In this document: in pieces, positions 18,436-27,796 of the stretch
Layout of the letters: each line of letters opens with the position of its first letter
Numbering within the stretch: the stretch's first letter is position 1
Assembly: GCA_001769195.1 (NCBI GenBank)
Contig: MEOK01000004.1
Span: 186,001-250,000, forward strand
Length of the DNA stretch: 64,000 nucleotides
Reading direction: 5' to 3'
Source: Bacteroidetes bacterium GWF2_40_14
GTDB lineage: Bacteria > Bacteroidota > Bacteroidia > Bacteroidales > UBA932
The notes under the pieces: model-generated
What the model was told of the DNA's origin: nothing
The model's database searches: none
The model's input: only the letters and a program-made list of their open reading frames with translations
Position numbers and translations under genes: made by a program

Positions 18436-19068
18436 TTAAGTTCCGTTGTTTTTTAACCACTGCCTGGCATCATAGGAATTTGAAAACTTCCAGAAAGCCT
18501 CTGCTTTAGGAGATGTTTCTGCCTCGAAGCTGCCAGTTTCAAATTCGTAAATATCTGTAATAATGCTCTGCTTCCTTAGCCATATCCGCTTGGTCAGCTT
18601 GTGAAAAATAGTTGCTGACTCAATTGGTTTTGGATAATATTTCCTGTCACCATCCTCATAGGCAAAGGTCCATAGTTCTGTTGCAGAAAGTGTTCCTGCA
18701 TGCCATAACTTAATTACTGCCTTGCTAACCTCCTCGTGTCTTATATGTCTTGTATACTCTCCGTCGGGGTTATGTGTCATGATTATATCAAAATGCTTTT
18801 GAGGCAAAAGTTCAAGAATAGTTTCCTGTACAAGATTTTCGTCAAGTAGCTTTTGTCCTGGAGCATCGTCCAGGTCTGCCATCTTACCCTGTGCCCTCAG
18901 TATCTCCAATGCTTCAAAGAATTTAGGAGCACGGTTTTGGTCGCTTGCCCTGCAAAGAGTCATTATAAAAACGCTCCATGAGGGATGGCTTAGAATTGTT
19001 CCCCCGCACCATAATGTTTCATCATCGGGATGGGCAACAATAACAGCGACGGTCTTAATTTTTTTCAT
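18436..19068 (-). CDS. PIG-L/LmbE family deacetylase
   Basis: A 210-residue PIG-L superfamily zinc deacetylase with the metal motif AHPDDE at residues 12-17 and the second histidine motif RHIRHEE at about 109-115. Members remove acetyl groups from N-acetylglucosamine-type moieties in glycolipids and small thiols. It overlaps the preceding glycosyltransferase gene by 4 bases (ATGA) and is followed 2 bases later by another, so the three are translated in concert. The most economical reading is that a glycosyltransferase adds an N-acetyl sugar that this enzyme deacetylates. The actual substrate is unknown. Confidence 0.88.
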   Translation of the reverse strand: MKKIKTVAVIVAHPDDETLWCGGTILSHPSWSVFIMTLCRASDQNRAPKFFEALEILRAQGKMADLDDAPGQKLLDENLVQETILELLPQKHFDIIMTHNPDGEYTRHIRHEEVSKAVIKLWHAGTLSATELWTFAYEDGDRKYYPKPIESATIFHKLTKRIWLRKQSIITDIYEFETGSFEAETSPKAEAFWKFSNSYDARQWLKNNGT

Positions 19069-21260
19069 TTTTCTATTGTTAACCTGGCCATTAGGTAGCT
19101 AACTGCCGATTCTGCTCCCTGATTCAGGTTTACGTGAGTCTCTTCCAATCCATCATAACATCCACCTGTGCAAGGGTTATATACAATCTGATGCAAACGG
19201 TTGTTGCCGGAAAACCAGTCGAAAGCAATATGCATTTTTTCCAGGTATTCCTTGTCGCCAGACTCTTCGTAAAATTTATTCAAAGTCATAATGGTATATG
19301 CAACATCTATAGGTTGTTCTCCATATTTTCCAGCCTCTCCTCCTCTGTTTAACCTGCTCTTACTTGAAATCACCTCAATTCCCCGCTCATTGAATATTGA
19401 CGACAAGAGAAAACGGAATGATTTTTCGGCAATGGATTTATACAGATTATTACCCGTCATTTGCCAGGCATAAAGCATAGCCTCAGGTAATACGCTGTTG
19501 GCATATGTAAGGTAACTCTCAAACCACTCCCATTTTTTAACAGATTCCCTTTTGTACATATCGGCAAGTCTGTCTGCCAGTATTGTTATCAAGGCACTGT
19601 TTTTTTCTGCTTCAACCTCACTATTATAGTAGTATAGTCCCTTTATTGCGAATGCCATTGCACGTGCAGAAAGAATTGATTCAATCCTAGGCATGGCTGT
19701 CTGAATTATTGACTTGGCATTTGAGATAAGAGCCTGTGGCAATACGGATGATCTCGAAATCATATATCCAAGTGCCCATATGGCCCTTCCATTGGCATCA
19801 TCCAGATTTGTATTGTTCTGATTTGTGAACTTAATATCCTTATCTACATAATTAAGGAAATTTCCCTTAGTTTGCATACAGTGTCTTATAAAAGCGAGGT
19901 ATTTCTGAATATATGCAAGATCGCCTTCATCTGATGTCAGTTCGTAATGCATGCACAAAGCAACAAGTGCACGGGCATTATCATCGAGAGTATAACCAGA
20001 CTCTATATCTGGTTGATTTATTTTGGAAAACTGAATCATTCCGAAACCTGTTGTAAGTTTTTTAATGTGATCCAGATTAATTTCCGGAATGCTGTAAATA
20101 ATCTTTATTTCTCCCTCTGACTGTTGTTCAAATAGAATTGCATGAGCTATGGCTGAATTTCCCCAGGATGTGGAGACAATTTTCTGCAATGTATTTGTGC
20201 TCATACTGTCCATTAAAGGCTCGTCATTAAGCAACCGGTTAACGGCAGCTGCCAGTTGATCTGAGTTGCGGAAATCGATGATGATTCCTGTGTCTTTTGT
20301 CAGTACTTCGACAGCATGAGGAATTGGAGTCGATATTATTGGACATGCGCAACTCATTGCATATACAAAAGTTCCGCTCACCGCCTGATTAGGGTCATTG
20401 GTAGTGAAGAGATAAATATCTGTGAGTTGCAGGAATTCCAACAACTCAGGTAATGCCAGATAATTATTAATAAACCTGACGTGATCATTAAGTTCCAGTT
20501 CTGCAACCTTTGCTTCAAGCATGTTCCTGTACCTCTCTCCCTCCGATTTTATCACCATAGGGTGAGTTTTTCCGATAACAAGAAAAATAACTTCAGGACA
20601 GGATTTTATAATGTCAGGTAAAGCATCCAATGTAGTCTCTATGCTTTTTCCGGAACTTAACAATCCGAATGTTGTTAGAACTTTTCTGCCCGATAATCTA
20701 TACTTCTCCTTGAGGAGGTTCCTGTTTATATGAGGCACAAGATGGGTTCCATGAGCGATAACAGTTATTTTTTGAGCTTCTGCATCATACTCATTTAAAA
20801 GAATTCTGGAAGCACCATTGGTCATTACAATTATTGAAGAGGCAGCATCAATCATGCTTTTCACCTTACTCTTCAAGGACTCGCCGGGATGAGGAATAAC
20901 TGTGTGAAAAACCAACATCAAAGGTTTTCTGATCTTTTTCATCATTTGAAGAAGATCCTCTTCATGATTCTCATAAAAACCAAATTCATGCTGGATGAGA
21001 ACAATTTTAATCTGCTTACTCTGATTAATCTGATGGGCAAGAGTAGAATATTCAGATGAAACGGATGTATCAAGAATAAACTTCACCTCCTCGGGATAGT
21101 CATATTTTTCATACTCATTCTCAAGTGCACAAACCTTTATGGAGAATGATTTACCAAATTTTTTATTCAGAGCTGTTATCAAATCCTGCGAATATGTTGC
21201 TATTCCGCAAACCCTCGGAGGGTATGAAGTTATGACTAAAATTTCCGGGTTGTTGCTCAT
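19065..21260 (-). CDS. Two-domain protein: GT4 glycosyltransferase fused to an alpha/alpha-barrel-like domain
   Basis: A 731-residue protein. Residues 1 to about 380 are a GT-B glycosyltransferase (N-terminal ITSYPPRVCGIATYSQDL loop; C-terminal donor site around YAMSCACPIISTPIPHAVEV). Residues about 400-731 are a helical repeat domain (TLDDNARALVAL, WFESYLTYANSVLPEAML, GEQPIDVAYTI) resembling an (alpha/alpha) toroid as in glycosidases or GlcNAc epimerase-like proteins. The fusion suggests synthesis and trimming or binding of a glucan-like product by one polypeptide. It overlaps the upstream lipoprotein gene by 4 bases and the downstream PIG-L gene by 4 bases. Domain assignment of the C-terminal half is by pattern only. 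Confidence 0.8.
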   Translation of the reverse strand: MSNNPEILVITSYPPRVCGIATYSQDLITALNKKFGKSFSIKVCALENEYEKYDYPEEVKFILDTSVSSEYSTLAHQINQSKQIKIVLIQHEFGFYENHEEDLLQMMKKIRKPLMLVFHTVIPHPGESLKSKVKSMIDAASSIIVMTNGASRILLNEYDAEAQKITVIAHGTHLVPHINRNLLKEKYRLSGRKVLTTFGLLSSGKSIETTLDALPDIIKSCPEVIFLVIGKTHPMVIKSEGERYRNMLEAKVAELELNDHVRFINNYLALPELLEFLQLTDIYLFTTNDPNQAVSGTFVYAMSCACPIISTPIPHAVEVLTKDTGIIIDFRNSDQLAAAVNRLLNDEPLMDSMSTNTLQKIVSTSWGNSAIAHAILFEQQSEGEIKIIYSIPEINLDHIKKLTTGFGMIQFSKINQPDIESGYTLDDNARALVALCMHYELTSDEGDLAYIQKYLAFIRHCMQTKGNFLNYVDKDIKFTNQNNTNLDDANGRAIWALGYMISRSSVLPQALISNAKSIIQTAMPRIESILSARAMAFAIKGLYYYNSEVEAEKNSALITILADRLADMYKRESVKKWEWFESYLTYANSVLPEAMLYAWQMTGNNLYKSIAEKSFRFLLSSIFNERGIEVISSKSRLNRGGEAGKYGEQPIDVAYTIMTLNKFYEESGDKEYLEKMHIAFDWFSGNNRLHQIVYNPCTGGCYDGLEETHVNLNQGAESAVSYLMARLTIEK

Positions 21261-21631
21261 CTTTTTTTATGGTTCTTCGAGATTTTCTTTAGTGATTTTT
21301 CCACTGCCTTTACATCCTGATCCATTTCGTGTTTAAAAGCATCCCATTCCTGCTTACTCTCACCCTTGAACTCATTAAGTCTCCTTTTAGCATTGCTGTT
21401 TCTCACCTCAATCACTACTACCTTGTCGCGATGCTGACTCTCTCTCAACTCCGAGATCCTACGGTCGTTATTATTAAAGCGGACTTCGTAATCTCTCCTG
21501 TAATCAGGTACATACACAACGTGTCTTACATGACGCGGGTGCTGTCTAACAGTAACGCCGCAACCCGACAATGCCAGAGATGCAATTATTGCCAATGCAA
21601 ATAGGCTCTTTATAAATGATTTAGTTTTCAT
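21257..21631 (-). CDS. Small basic lipoprotein, unknown function
   Basis: A 124-residue lipoprotein: signal peptide then LALSGC (Cys24). The mature part is rich in Arg, His and Lys and likely forms a long helix at the C-terminus (residues about 80-124, charged heptads). It is the first gene of the glycan operon, overlapping the two-domain glycosyltransferase gene by 4 bases (ATGA). No known domain is recognised. The histidine/arginine-rich N-terminal part of the mature protein and the location hint at an envelope role, but nothing specific can be claimed. Confidence 0.7.
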   Translation of the reverse strand: MKTKSFIKSLFALAIIASLALSGCGVTVRQHPRHVRHVVYVPDYRRDYEVRFNNNDRRISELRESQHRDKVVVIEVRNSNAKRRLNEFKGESKQEWDAFKHEMDQDVKAVEKSLKKISKNHKKR

Positions 21632-21663
21632 TTTTATAGTATTGATATTGTTTTACAGATACT

Positions 21664-22107
21664 CTAAAAAAAGTTGGTTGTCAGTACAACTTCCGAAACA
21701 GGATATGAAATTGTTGCATCAACTTCAGCTGTAATAAATATTTTTGTGGGCTTTACTACAGAAACTGATTCAAATGTTGCTGTAAGTTTTTTAGATAAAA
21801 AGCTTGTAGAAGTCTTTATCTTGCCTATGTTTTGGGGAATATTCTCATCGGTTACCAACCATACTACATATGCGCTTTTTGGGGGGGCCAACCTGTTAGG
21901 TTCAGCCATATTGTCAATATGTATCTTTATCTGATAATTTTTATTGCTGTCTTTTTTAACCTTGACAATACCCTGAGCAGCAGGAATTACTGCTGATGTC
22001 AGAAATTTCACCTTCTGTGCACAAGCACTAAGTGGAAGTATCATTAAAACTGTTGCCAGAATAAATATAATTTTATTTATGCCTGATGTAACATTTCTTA
22101 GTTTCAT
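21664..22107 (-). CDS. Lipoprotein with possible anti-sigma (RskA-like) C-terminal fold
   Basis: A 147-residue protein with a lipoprotein signal (LPLSAC, Cys about 29). The rest is beta-rich and contains YVVWLVTDENIPQNIGKI, reminiscent of the extracytoplasmic part of RskA-type anti-sigma factors; however, it has no cytoplasmic sigma-binding region and no sigma gene beside it. It lies 32 bases upstream of the small basic lipoprotein gene, so it may be the first gene of the glycan operon. A terminator separates it from the OmpA-like gene upstream. The similarity is weak; lipoprotein status is likely. Confidence 0.6.
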   Translation of the reverse strand: MKLRNVTSGINKIIFILATVLMILPLSACAQKVKFLTSAVIPAAQGIVKVKKDSNKNYQIKIHIDNMAEPNRLAPPKSAYVVWLVTDENIPQNIGKIKTSTSFLSKKLTATFESVSVVKPTKIFITAEVDATISYPVSEVVLTTNFF

Positions 22108-22137
22108 TTTTCTCTATTTTAAAAAGTTGATATAAAA

Positions 22138-22170
22138 GCCGCCTCAAAATTTTACCTTTGAGACGGCCTT
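22138..22170 (-). terminator. Hairpin terminator after the OmpA-like gene
   Basis: An 11-bp stem with one mismatch (22138-22148 with 22157-22167) and an 8-base loop; on the minus strand it is followed by T-rich sequence. It lies 13 bases beyond the OmpA-like stop codon. Confidence 0.75.
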
Positions 22171-22182
22171 ATTTAATTAGTT

Positions 22183-24126
22183 TTAATTGTTAGGAACAAT
22201 ATCAATTATTACTGTTCTGTTGTAGAAGCGTTCTTCAGGACGTTTGTTTTCAAACGGGGCCGAACTTTCGTCTGACCCAAACCCGTAGCTTTCAAATTTC
22301 ACGCCTTTTTTACCTGCATTCATTAGAGCCTTCTCCAGAATGGTTCTGGCTTCAAGTGCACGTTCCTGCGATAAACTCATATTATACTCGCTTTCGCCTA
22401 TTATATCGGTATGTCCGTGAATTATTACCGTTCCGTAATCGGGCACAAGCGGTGCAACAACTTCAGTCAGGAATTTTTCATACGCAGCTACTGTTTTTGA
22501 TTTGTCAAAATCGAAAAGAATACTAAAACGCAGACCTATCTCCTTTGGAGCTTCGTTTCTAACCAGGCGAAGTGTGCTCTCCCTGCGGATAACATTGCCC
22601 TCTTTGGTCTCACCAAGCAAGACAACTTTAAAGTTACCCTCAGAGCGGTCTCCGAGAATCAAGTTTCCGGAAATGGTCTCATTTGCTTTTGTAAAAGGGC
22701 CATAGTGCTGAACATCGCCTTTTTCATTTATAATCTGCAAAGACCAAGTCTTAAGATACTCATTTGAACCGGCCTCTGTTTTAAAGATAATACGGCTGTC
22801 TACAGGATCCTGCTGAACAGATGTAATCTGTAACGGAGCCAGTAAATATGGTGAATTGCTTACAATATCTACCCTGCGGTCCCCTTCACGGAGAAGTACA
22901 AGATATTTTGTGCCACCTGGTTGCTCCCCTCTGATTATTGGTTCGTTTCTTCCATCTGTTGTAATCCTTGACGGATTTATTCCAAATACATTTACCAGAT
23001 ACAACTTGACAGATTCTGCATATGACTTGCCAAGTTCAGGGCCATTGCCTGCGGATGCTCCAATAAGCAGTACATCTGTGGTTGGATATGTGCGCATGCG
23101 GTCTCCGAGTATGTTGAGGATATTGTAGTACACTGTAAGCTGCCTGTCGGACCTGCCTGGAAGATCTTTTGGTTCTGCTTCCTGGAACATTCCTTCTTTG
23201 AAGCTAATGGCATTGTCCCTCTTAAGAAGCACATAACGATTAGGAATCTCGGTTGACTTTTCTTCGAAGAACACATAATTCCTGAGAGGGAATGTCTCCT
23301 TTACTACTCGTCTTACAGGAACCCTTACAGGAGTTTCAATTGTAAATTGGATCTCCTTGACAATAACAACGGGTGCTGGAGCAATATATGGAGCAGGAGG
23401 TGGTACTACAACGGCTGCAGGACGAGCCTTGCCGAATTTTATTGCAATACCGGCTCTGAGTGTGCTCAACGACCAGCTCTCTACAGAACGTGGATGTTGT
23501 CCAAAATAAGGGGAGTATGATACAAACGGAGAGATAGTTACCTGAGTAAGGTTGGTGGCAGAAGAGACAGGAATGTCGTATCCGATACCAATATGGCCCG
23601 ATATCTTGTCTTTTCTCATATCGCTGAAGTCGCCCTCTTTGTCTGTTTGCAACTCTTGTTTATAAATAAAGGATTTGCCGATGTTCCTGCTGTATCCTCC
23701 ACCGATATACATGTAGAGGCCAGAAGCAAATGGTGATATGCGTAAGCTAGGCTCAACAGAGAGATAACTTATCATTGCTCTCAGGTATTCGGGACAATTA
23801 CAAGGGGCCATTACCTCTTTAAAGAGACCTCCCCGTCCGTCATAGCCGATATTCAACATAAAACCTACCACAGGAGTTGGCCTGTATTCAAGTAGAACGG
23901 AAGCATACGGTGCAACTCCAAACCCATTGTGAAAAGCTCCGGGAGCAGTTACTGTAGAGTTCAACACTTGAGTTGTACCTGAGTAGAAATTCAAATTTGC
24001 AGCACCTGAGACGCCGAACCAAATCTTTGGCTGTGGTCGTTTACTCTCCTGTGCCTGTGATATTGAGGCAATGCCAATCAATATCAACGTAAGGACAAAT
24101 ATTTTGCGTAACATAAGATTATTCAT
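22183..24126 (-). CDS. OmpA-family outer-membrane protein with N-terminal barrel
   Basis: A 647-residue protein with a signal peptide (cleavage near SQAQ, residue 25). Residues 30-235 look like an outer-membrane beta-barrel (alternating aromatic strands, GIGYDIP, AGIAIKFG). A proline-rich linker of Pro/Ala/Val follows. The C-terminal OmpA domain (about 530-645) shows the peptidoglycan-binding block HGHTDIIGESEYNMSLSQERA. The middle region (about 290-400, with a NYVFFEEKSTEIP start) resembles a second, degenerate OmpA domain. It begins 4 bases after the Ig-like/ice-binding-like gene, so the two form one operon in which this protein may anchor the outer membrane to peptidoglycan. Confidence 0.88.
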   Translation of the reverse strand: MNNLMLRKIFVLTLILIGIASISQAQESKRPQPKIWFGVSGAANLNFYSGTTQVLNSTVTAPGAFHNGFGVAPYASVLLEYRPTPVVGFMLNIGYDGRGGLFKEVMAPCNCPEYLRAMISYLSVEPSLRISPFASGLYMYIGGGYSRNIGKSFIYKQELQTDKEGDFSDMRKDKISGHIGIGYDIPVSSATNLTQVTISPFVSYSPYFGQHPRSVESWSLSTLRAGIAIKFGKARPAAVVVPPPAPYIAPAPVVIVKEIQFTIETPVRVPVRRVVKETFPLRNYVFFEEKSTEIPNRYVLLKRDNAISFKEGMFQEAEPKDLPGRSDRQLTVYYNILNILGDRMRTYPTTDVLLIGASAGNGPELGKSYAESVKLYLVNVFGINPSRITTDGRNEPIIRGEQPGGTKYLVLLREGDRRVDIVSNSPYLLAPLQITSVQQDPVDSRIIFKTEAGSNEYLKTWSLQIINEKGDVQHYGPFTKANETISGNLILGDRSEGNFKVVLLGETKEGNVIRRESTLRLVRNEAPKEIGLRFSILFDFDKSKTVAAYEKFLTEVVAPLVPDYGTVIIHGHTDIIGESEYNMSLSQERALEARTILEKALMNAGKKGVKFESYGFGSDESSAPFENKRPEERFYNRTVIIDIVPNN

Positions 24127-24130
24127 TTAA

Positions 24131-27100
24131 TTATAATGGTTTGGTTACAATATTAGCTTGCAGAGTAACAGCTGCTATACGAGTCAACGCTCTGCCGTTC
24201 AAAACTGCACCGGTGTTAAGAGAAATCGACTGGTCGGCCAGTATGTTTCCATAACAAATTGATGTTGTTCCAAGTGTTGCAGAGGTTCCGACAATCCAGA
24301 AAATGTTCTTTGCTTGTGCATTTCCACTCAGAATAACCTGCGATCCCGGACCTGTTGTCAATGTAGAACCCATTTTCAATACAAACGTTGCGTTAGCATC
24401 TCCTTGTGCATCCAAGGTTACATTCCCTCCGGATATTAAAACCGAAGTTGAATTTGAATATAATCCCGGGTATAGAGTAAGTCCACCAAGATTGCCAGGT
24501 AAGCTGATAGCGTTAAGAGACATTCCCATACCTTCGTTAAAAGCCTGGGTAAGGTCAAGTTTCGCCTGATCTGCTATAGGATTTGCTGCCTGGATCAACC
24601 CGTTCACAATTCCCGGAGGAAATCCGTTTATTGTGCCTGTAGGACTGGTTCCAAGATCACCATTTATTATGGTTGCTCCAGTACTGGTTACACCCGAACC
24701 GGCAAGAATTGCAAAGACTCCGGCAGACCTTAGATCTATAGTTCCGGGACCTGCAGGTGCAAGTGTGGTGAATGTCCATGTGTAGTCAGCTATCAATGCA
24801 TTACCGGCAAGATCCTTAGCTCCAATTGTCACCTTAACAGTATAAGTGGTTCCCGATAACAGATTTGCTGTAGGATCATATGTAGCTGTCATGCCGTTAT
24901 ATGTGATGTTTCCCGGTACAATAGCTGCTCCTTGTTTAAGAGTAAATGTTGTAGCGTTTATTGTCAATGGATTCATCAATTCGCTGAACAGCACGGTCAC
25001 TGTTTTATTCAATGGAACATTGGTCGCCAGATTGATTGGGTCAGTAGAAATTATCCGTGGAAGAACCACATCTGCAAGGTTGCCAGTTGTGAAGTTCCAT
25101 ACATAATCGTTTGCAATAGGATTACCTGCTGCGTCCTTGGCTCCTGTAGTTATAGTTGCAGTATACAGTGAATTAGGTACAAAATTACCGAAAGGTGTGA
25201 ATTTAGCTGTGCTTCCGGTATATGATACAGTTCCTGTAATGACGGTTGTTCCCTTTTTAACTAAGAATGTTGTTGAATTTATTGTAGAAGGATTCATCAC
25301 TTTGCTGAATGTTGCTGTTACTTTCTTTTCCAGAAAGACATCAGCTTCATTATTTACAGGATCGGTAGAGATCACTACAGGCGGAACACCTGTTGTAAAT
25401 CCCCATAAATAATCATTTGCCATAGGATTTCCGGTAGCGTCCTTAACTCCTGCAAGAATGGTTACTGTGTATTCTGTGTTTGCCATTAAATTTGCAGTTG
25501 GGGTAAAAGTAGCGGTATTGCCCAGAGTTGTAACGGTGCCTGGAATAATATTAAGTCCCTGTTTGACAATAAATGTTTCCGGAAGTATAGTCAATGGATC
25601 CATATCCTTGCTGAATGTGGCTTTAATTAACTTGTTAAGAGGCACATCTGTTGCGTTGGTGCCTGGATCGGTTGAGATTACCATAGGAAGTGCACCTGTA
25701 GTGAAGCTCCATGTGTAATCATTCTCAAGAGGATTTCCCAAAGAACCTTTTGCTCCTGTTGTTATTGTTGCTGTATAAACAGTACTCTCCACAAACGGAT
25801 ATGTTGGTACAAAATAAGCAGTTGTTCCAAGGTAGCTTATCATTCCCGGTACAACGTTAACACCTTGTTTTAATAAGAAAGTAGTGTTGTTTATAGTTGT
25901 AGGATCCATAAGCTTGCTGAATGTGGCTGTTACAATTTTGCTCAGAGATACATTTGTCGCAAGATTTGCCGGGTCGGTGGAAATTACTGTTGGAATTATT
26001 CCTGTAGTAAAGTTCCATGTATAATCTGCCGTCATTGCAACATTAGAAGCATCCTTAGCTCCCGTTGTAATTGTTGCAGTATATATAGTACCGGCTTCCA
26101 GAATCGAGATTGGTGTAAATGAGGCTGTTGTACCAGTGTATGTTACAGAACCAGGTATAATTACTGTCCCTTTCTTCAACATATAAGTAGTTGTACTTAT
26201 TGTTGCGGGATTCATAACCTTACTGAATGTTGCTGTAATAACTTTGCTCAAAGGAACATTTATAGCATTACTTGCGGGATCTGTAGTAATTACAAGAGGT
26301 GCTGTTCCGGTTGTGAAACTCCATGTGTAATCGCTTGAAAGACCGATTCCTGATGCGTCTCTTGCTCCGGTAGTTATAGTTGCCGTATATACGGTATTGG
26401 ATGTCAGGTTAACAACCGGAGTAAATGTAGCTGTTGTTCCTGAATATGTTACAACGCCAGTAACCGGAATCAACCCTTGTTTTAAAACAAAAGTCGTTAA
26501 GTTGACAGTTAGTGGATCCATTACCCTGTTGAATGTTGCAGTGATAATTTTGCCAAGACTTACATTTGTTGCAAGATTAGCCGGGTCGGTAGAGATTACA
26601 AGAGGTGCTGTTCCGGTAGTGAAACTCCATGAATAATCACTTGCGAGACTTATCCCGGCGGCATCTTTAGCTCCTGTGTTTATTGTGGCAGTAAATACTG
26701 CATTTGCAGTAAGTGCCACAGTAGGAGTGAAAGTAGCCGTTACACCGGAATATGTTACAGTGCCGGAAATAGGGATCAATCCTTGTTTTAAAATAAAAGT
26801 CGTTAAGTTGACAGTTAATGGGTCCATTATCCTGTTGAATGTTGCAGTGATAATTTTGCCCGGGGCAACATTAGTTGCAAGGTTTGCAGGATCTGTAGAG
26901 ATTACAAGAGGTGCTGTTCCGGTAGTGAAACTCCATGAATAGTCACTTGCGAGTCTCATTCCTGCAGCATCTTTAGCTCCTGTGTTTATTGTGGCAGTAA
27001 ATACTGCATTTGCAGCCAGAGCCACAGTAGGAGTGAAAGTAGCCGTTACACCGGAATATGTTACAGTTCCGACAACAGGGGTTGTTCCTTGTTTTAATAC

Positions 27101-27706
27101 AAAAGTCGTTAAGTTGACAGTTAATGGGTCCATTATCCTGTTGAATGTTGCAGTGATAATTTTGCCCGGCGCAACATTAGTTGCAAGGTTTACAGGATCG
27201 GTGGAAATTACCAGCGGGGCACTTCCTGTTGTGAAGCTCCAGACATAATCGGCCTCCAGGGCATTTCCCGCAGGGTCCTTGGATCCTTTGGTTATCGTTC
27301 CTGTGTAGGTTGTATTTGCAAGCAGATAGACACTGGGTGTAAATACAGCTGTTTTTCCGGAATATGTTACAATCCCGGCAACAGGAGTTGCGCCTTGTTT
27401 TAATAAAAATGTTGATTGATTGATTGTGGCAGGTGCCATATTTACATTAAACGTTGCACTTATCAGTTGGCTTGCAGCCACACCTGTCGCACCGTTTGCA
27501 GGGTTTACAGAAACAACTTCCGGGCATATACCCTTAGTCTCTCCTGTGTAGTCATCCTTTTCGCAATTCCATAACAAAAATGGCAGAAGTAACATTAATA
27601 GCCATCTATGTTTGTTGCGAAATCTTTCTTTAAGTTGTTTCGACTGGTTACTCCAGTTTTCGGTGATCTTAAAGGTATCACCGTTTTTGCTTAGTGTTGT
27701 GTCCAT
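24131..27706 (-). CDS. Lipoprotein with nine Big_5 Ig-like repeats and a C-terminal DUF3494 (ice-binding-like) domain
   Basis: About 1191 residues from the ATG at 27706, chosen over 27760 because the earlier start lies upstream of or within the promoter. A short cytoplasmic-looking segment precedes a hydrophobic stretch ending in LLWNC (lipobox). Nine repeats of about 100 residues follow, each opening with a variant of VISTDP..LATNV and closing with DYxWSFTTG: SbsA-type Ig-like (Big_5) domains. The last roughly 200 residues, beginning GTIDLRSAGVFAILAGSGVT, match DUF3494, the fold of bacterial ice-binding adhesins, which is also widespread in non-cold bacteria. This looks like a surface stalk with a tip domain. 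It is co-transcribed with the OmpA-like gene. Confidence 0.85.
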   Translation of the reverse strand: MDTTLSKNGDTFKITENWSNQSKQLKERFRNKHRWLLMLLLPFLLWNCEKDDYTGETKGICPEVVSVNPANGATGVAASQLISATFNVNMAPATINQSTFLLKQGATPVAGIVTYSGKTAVFTPSVYLLANTTYTGTITKGSKDPAGNALEADYVWSFTTGSAPLVISTDPVNLATNVAPGKIITATFNRIMDPLTVNLTTFVLKQGTTPVVGTVTYSGVTATFTPTVALAANAVFTATINTGAKDAAGMRLASDYSWSFTTGTAPLVISTDPANLATNVAPGKIITATFNRIMDPLTVNLTTFILKQGLIPISGTVTYSGVTATFTPTVALTANAVFTATINTGAKDAAGISLASDYSWSFTTGTAPLVISTDPANLATNVSLGKIITATFNRVMDPLTVNLTTFVLKQGLIPVTGVVTYSGTTATFTPVVNLTSNTVYTATITTGARDASGIGLSSDYTWSFTTGTAPLVITTDPASNAINVPLSKVITATFSKVMNPATISTTTYMLKKGTVIIPGSVTYTGTTASFTPISILEAGTIYTATITTGAKDASNVAMTADYTWNFTTGIIPTVISTDPANLATNVSLSKIVTATFSKLMDPTTINNTTFLLKQGVNVVPGMISYLGTTAYFVPTYPFVESTVYTATITTGAKGSLGNPLENDYTWSFTTGALPMVISTDPGTNATDVPLNKLIKATFSKDMDPLTILPETFIVKQGLNIIPGTVTTLGNTATFTPTANLMANTEYTVTILAGVKDATGNPMANDYLWGFTTGVPPVVISTDPVNNEADVFLEKKVTATFSKVMNPSTINSTTFLVKKGTTVITGTVSYTGSTAKFTPFGNFVPNSLYTATITTGAKDAAGNPIANDYVWNFTTGNLADVVLPRIISTDPINLATNVPLNKTVTVLFSELMNPLTINATTFTLKQGAAIVPGNITYNGMTATYDPTANLLSGTTYTVKVTIGAKDLAGNALIADYTWTFTTLAPAGPGTIDLRSAGVFAILAGSGVTSTGATIINGDLGTSPTGTINGFPPGIVNGLIQAANPIADQAKLDLTQAFNEGMGMSLNAISLPGNLGGLTLYPGLYSNSTSVLISGGNVTLDAQGDANATFVLKMGSTLTTGPGSQVILSGNAQAKNIFWIVGTSATLGTTSICYGNILADQSISLNTGAVLNGRALTRIAAVTLQANIVTKPL
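26270..27250. repeat. Tandem DNA repeats of about 306 bp inside the Ig-like lipoprotein gene
   Basis: Successive Ig-domain coding units here are nearly identical at the DNA level. For example, a block around 26590-26640 recurs around 26900-26950, and the block around 26790-26860 recurs around 27100-27170, a period of about 306 bases (102 codons). This indicates recent unit duplication and possible copy-number variation among strains. Confidence 0.85.
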
Positions 27707-27729
27707 TTTTTTCTTTAAATGATTATATA

Positions 27730-27796
27730 TAAAGGTGATTATCTTAAGGGCAAAAAGCATTACACAACTCTGGTCTTATGTTACATCATTCCCACA
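27730..27796 (-). promoter_or_regulatory. Phased direct-repeat promoter, copy A (before the Ig-like lipoprotein/ompA operon)
   Basis: The minus strand carries TGTAAC (27780-27785) and TGTAAT (27759-27764) exactly 21 bp apart, the distal one extended to TGTGGGAATGATGTAAC. Twenty-one bases after the proximal site is CACCTTTA (27730-27737), a -7-like box. The same arrangement, with identical spacing, occurs at 32408-32474 and 32865-32931. The CDS start is 24 bases further on. Confidence 0.8.

Noticed and set aside
17291-21260. Bacillithiol pathway (GT4 plus PIG-L)
   Set aside because: No BshC-like ligase is present, there are two GTs, one fused to another domain, plus a glycosidase-like gene; the set does not match bshABC.
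21664-22107. Anti-sigma factor gene
   Set aside because: Only a weak RskA-like pattern; it is a lipoprotein with no cytoplasmic region and no sigma gene beside it.
24131-27706. DUF3494 domain as proof of a cold habitat
   Set aside because: The fold is widespread in non-psychrophilic Bacteroidota; a surface adhesin role is as likely.
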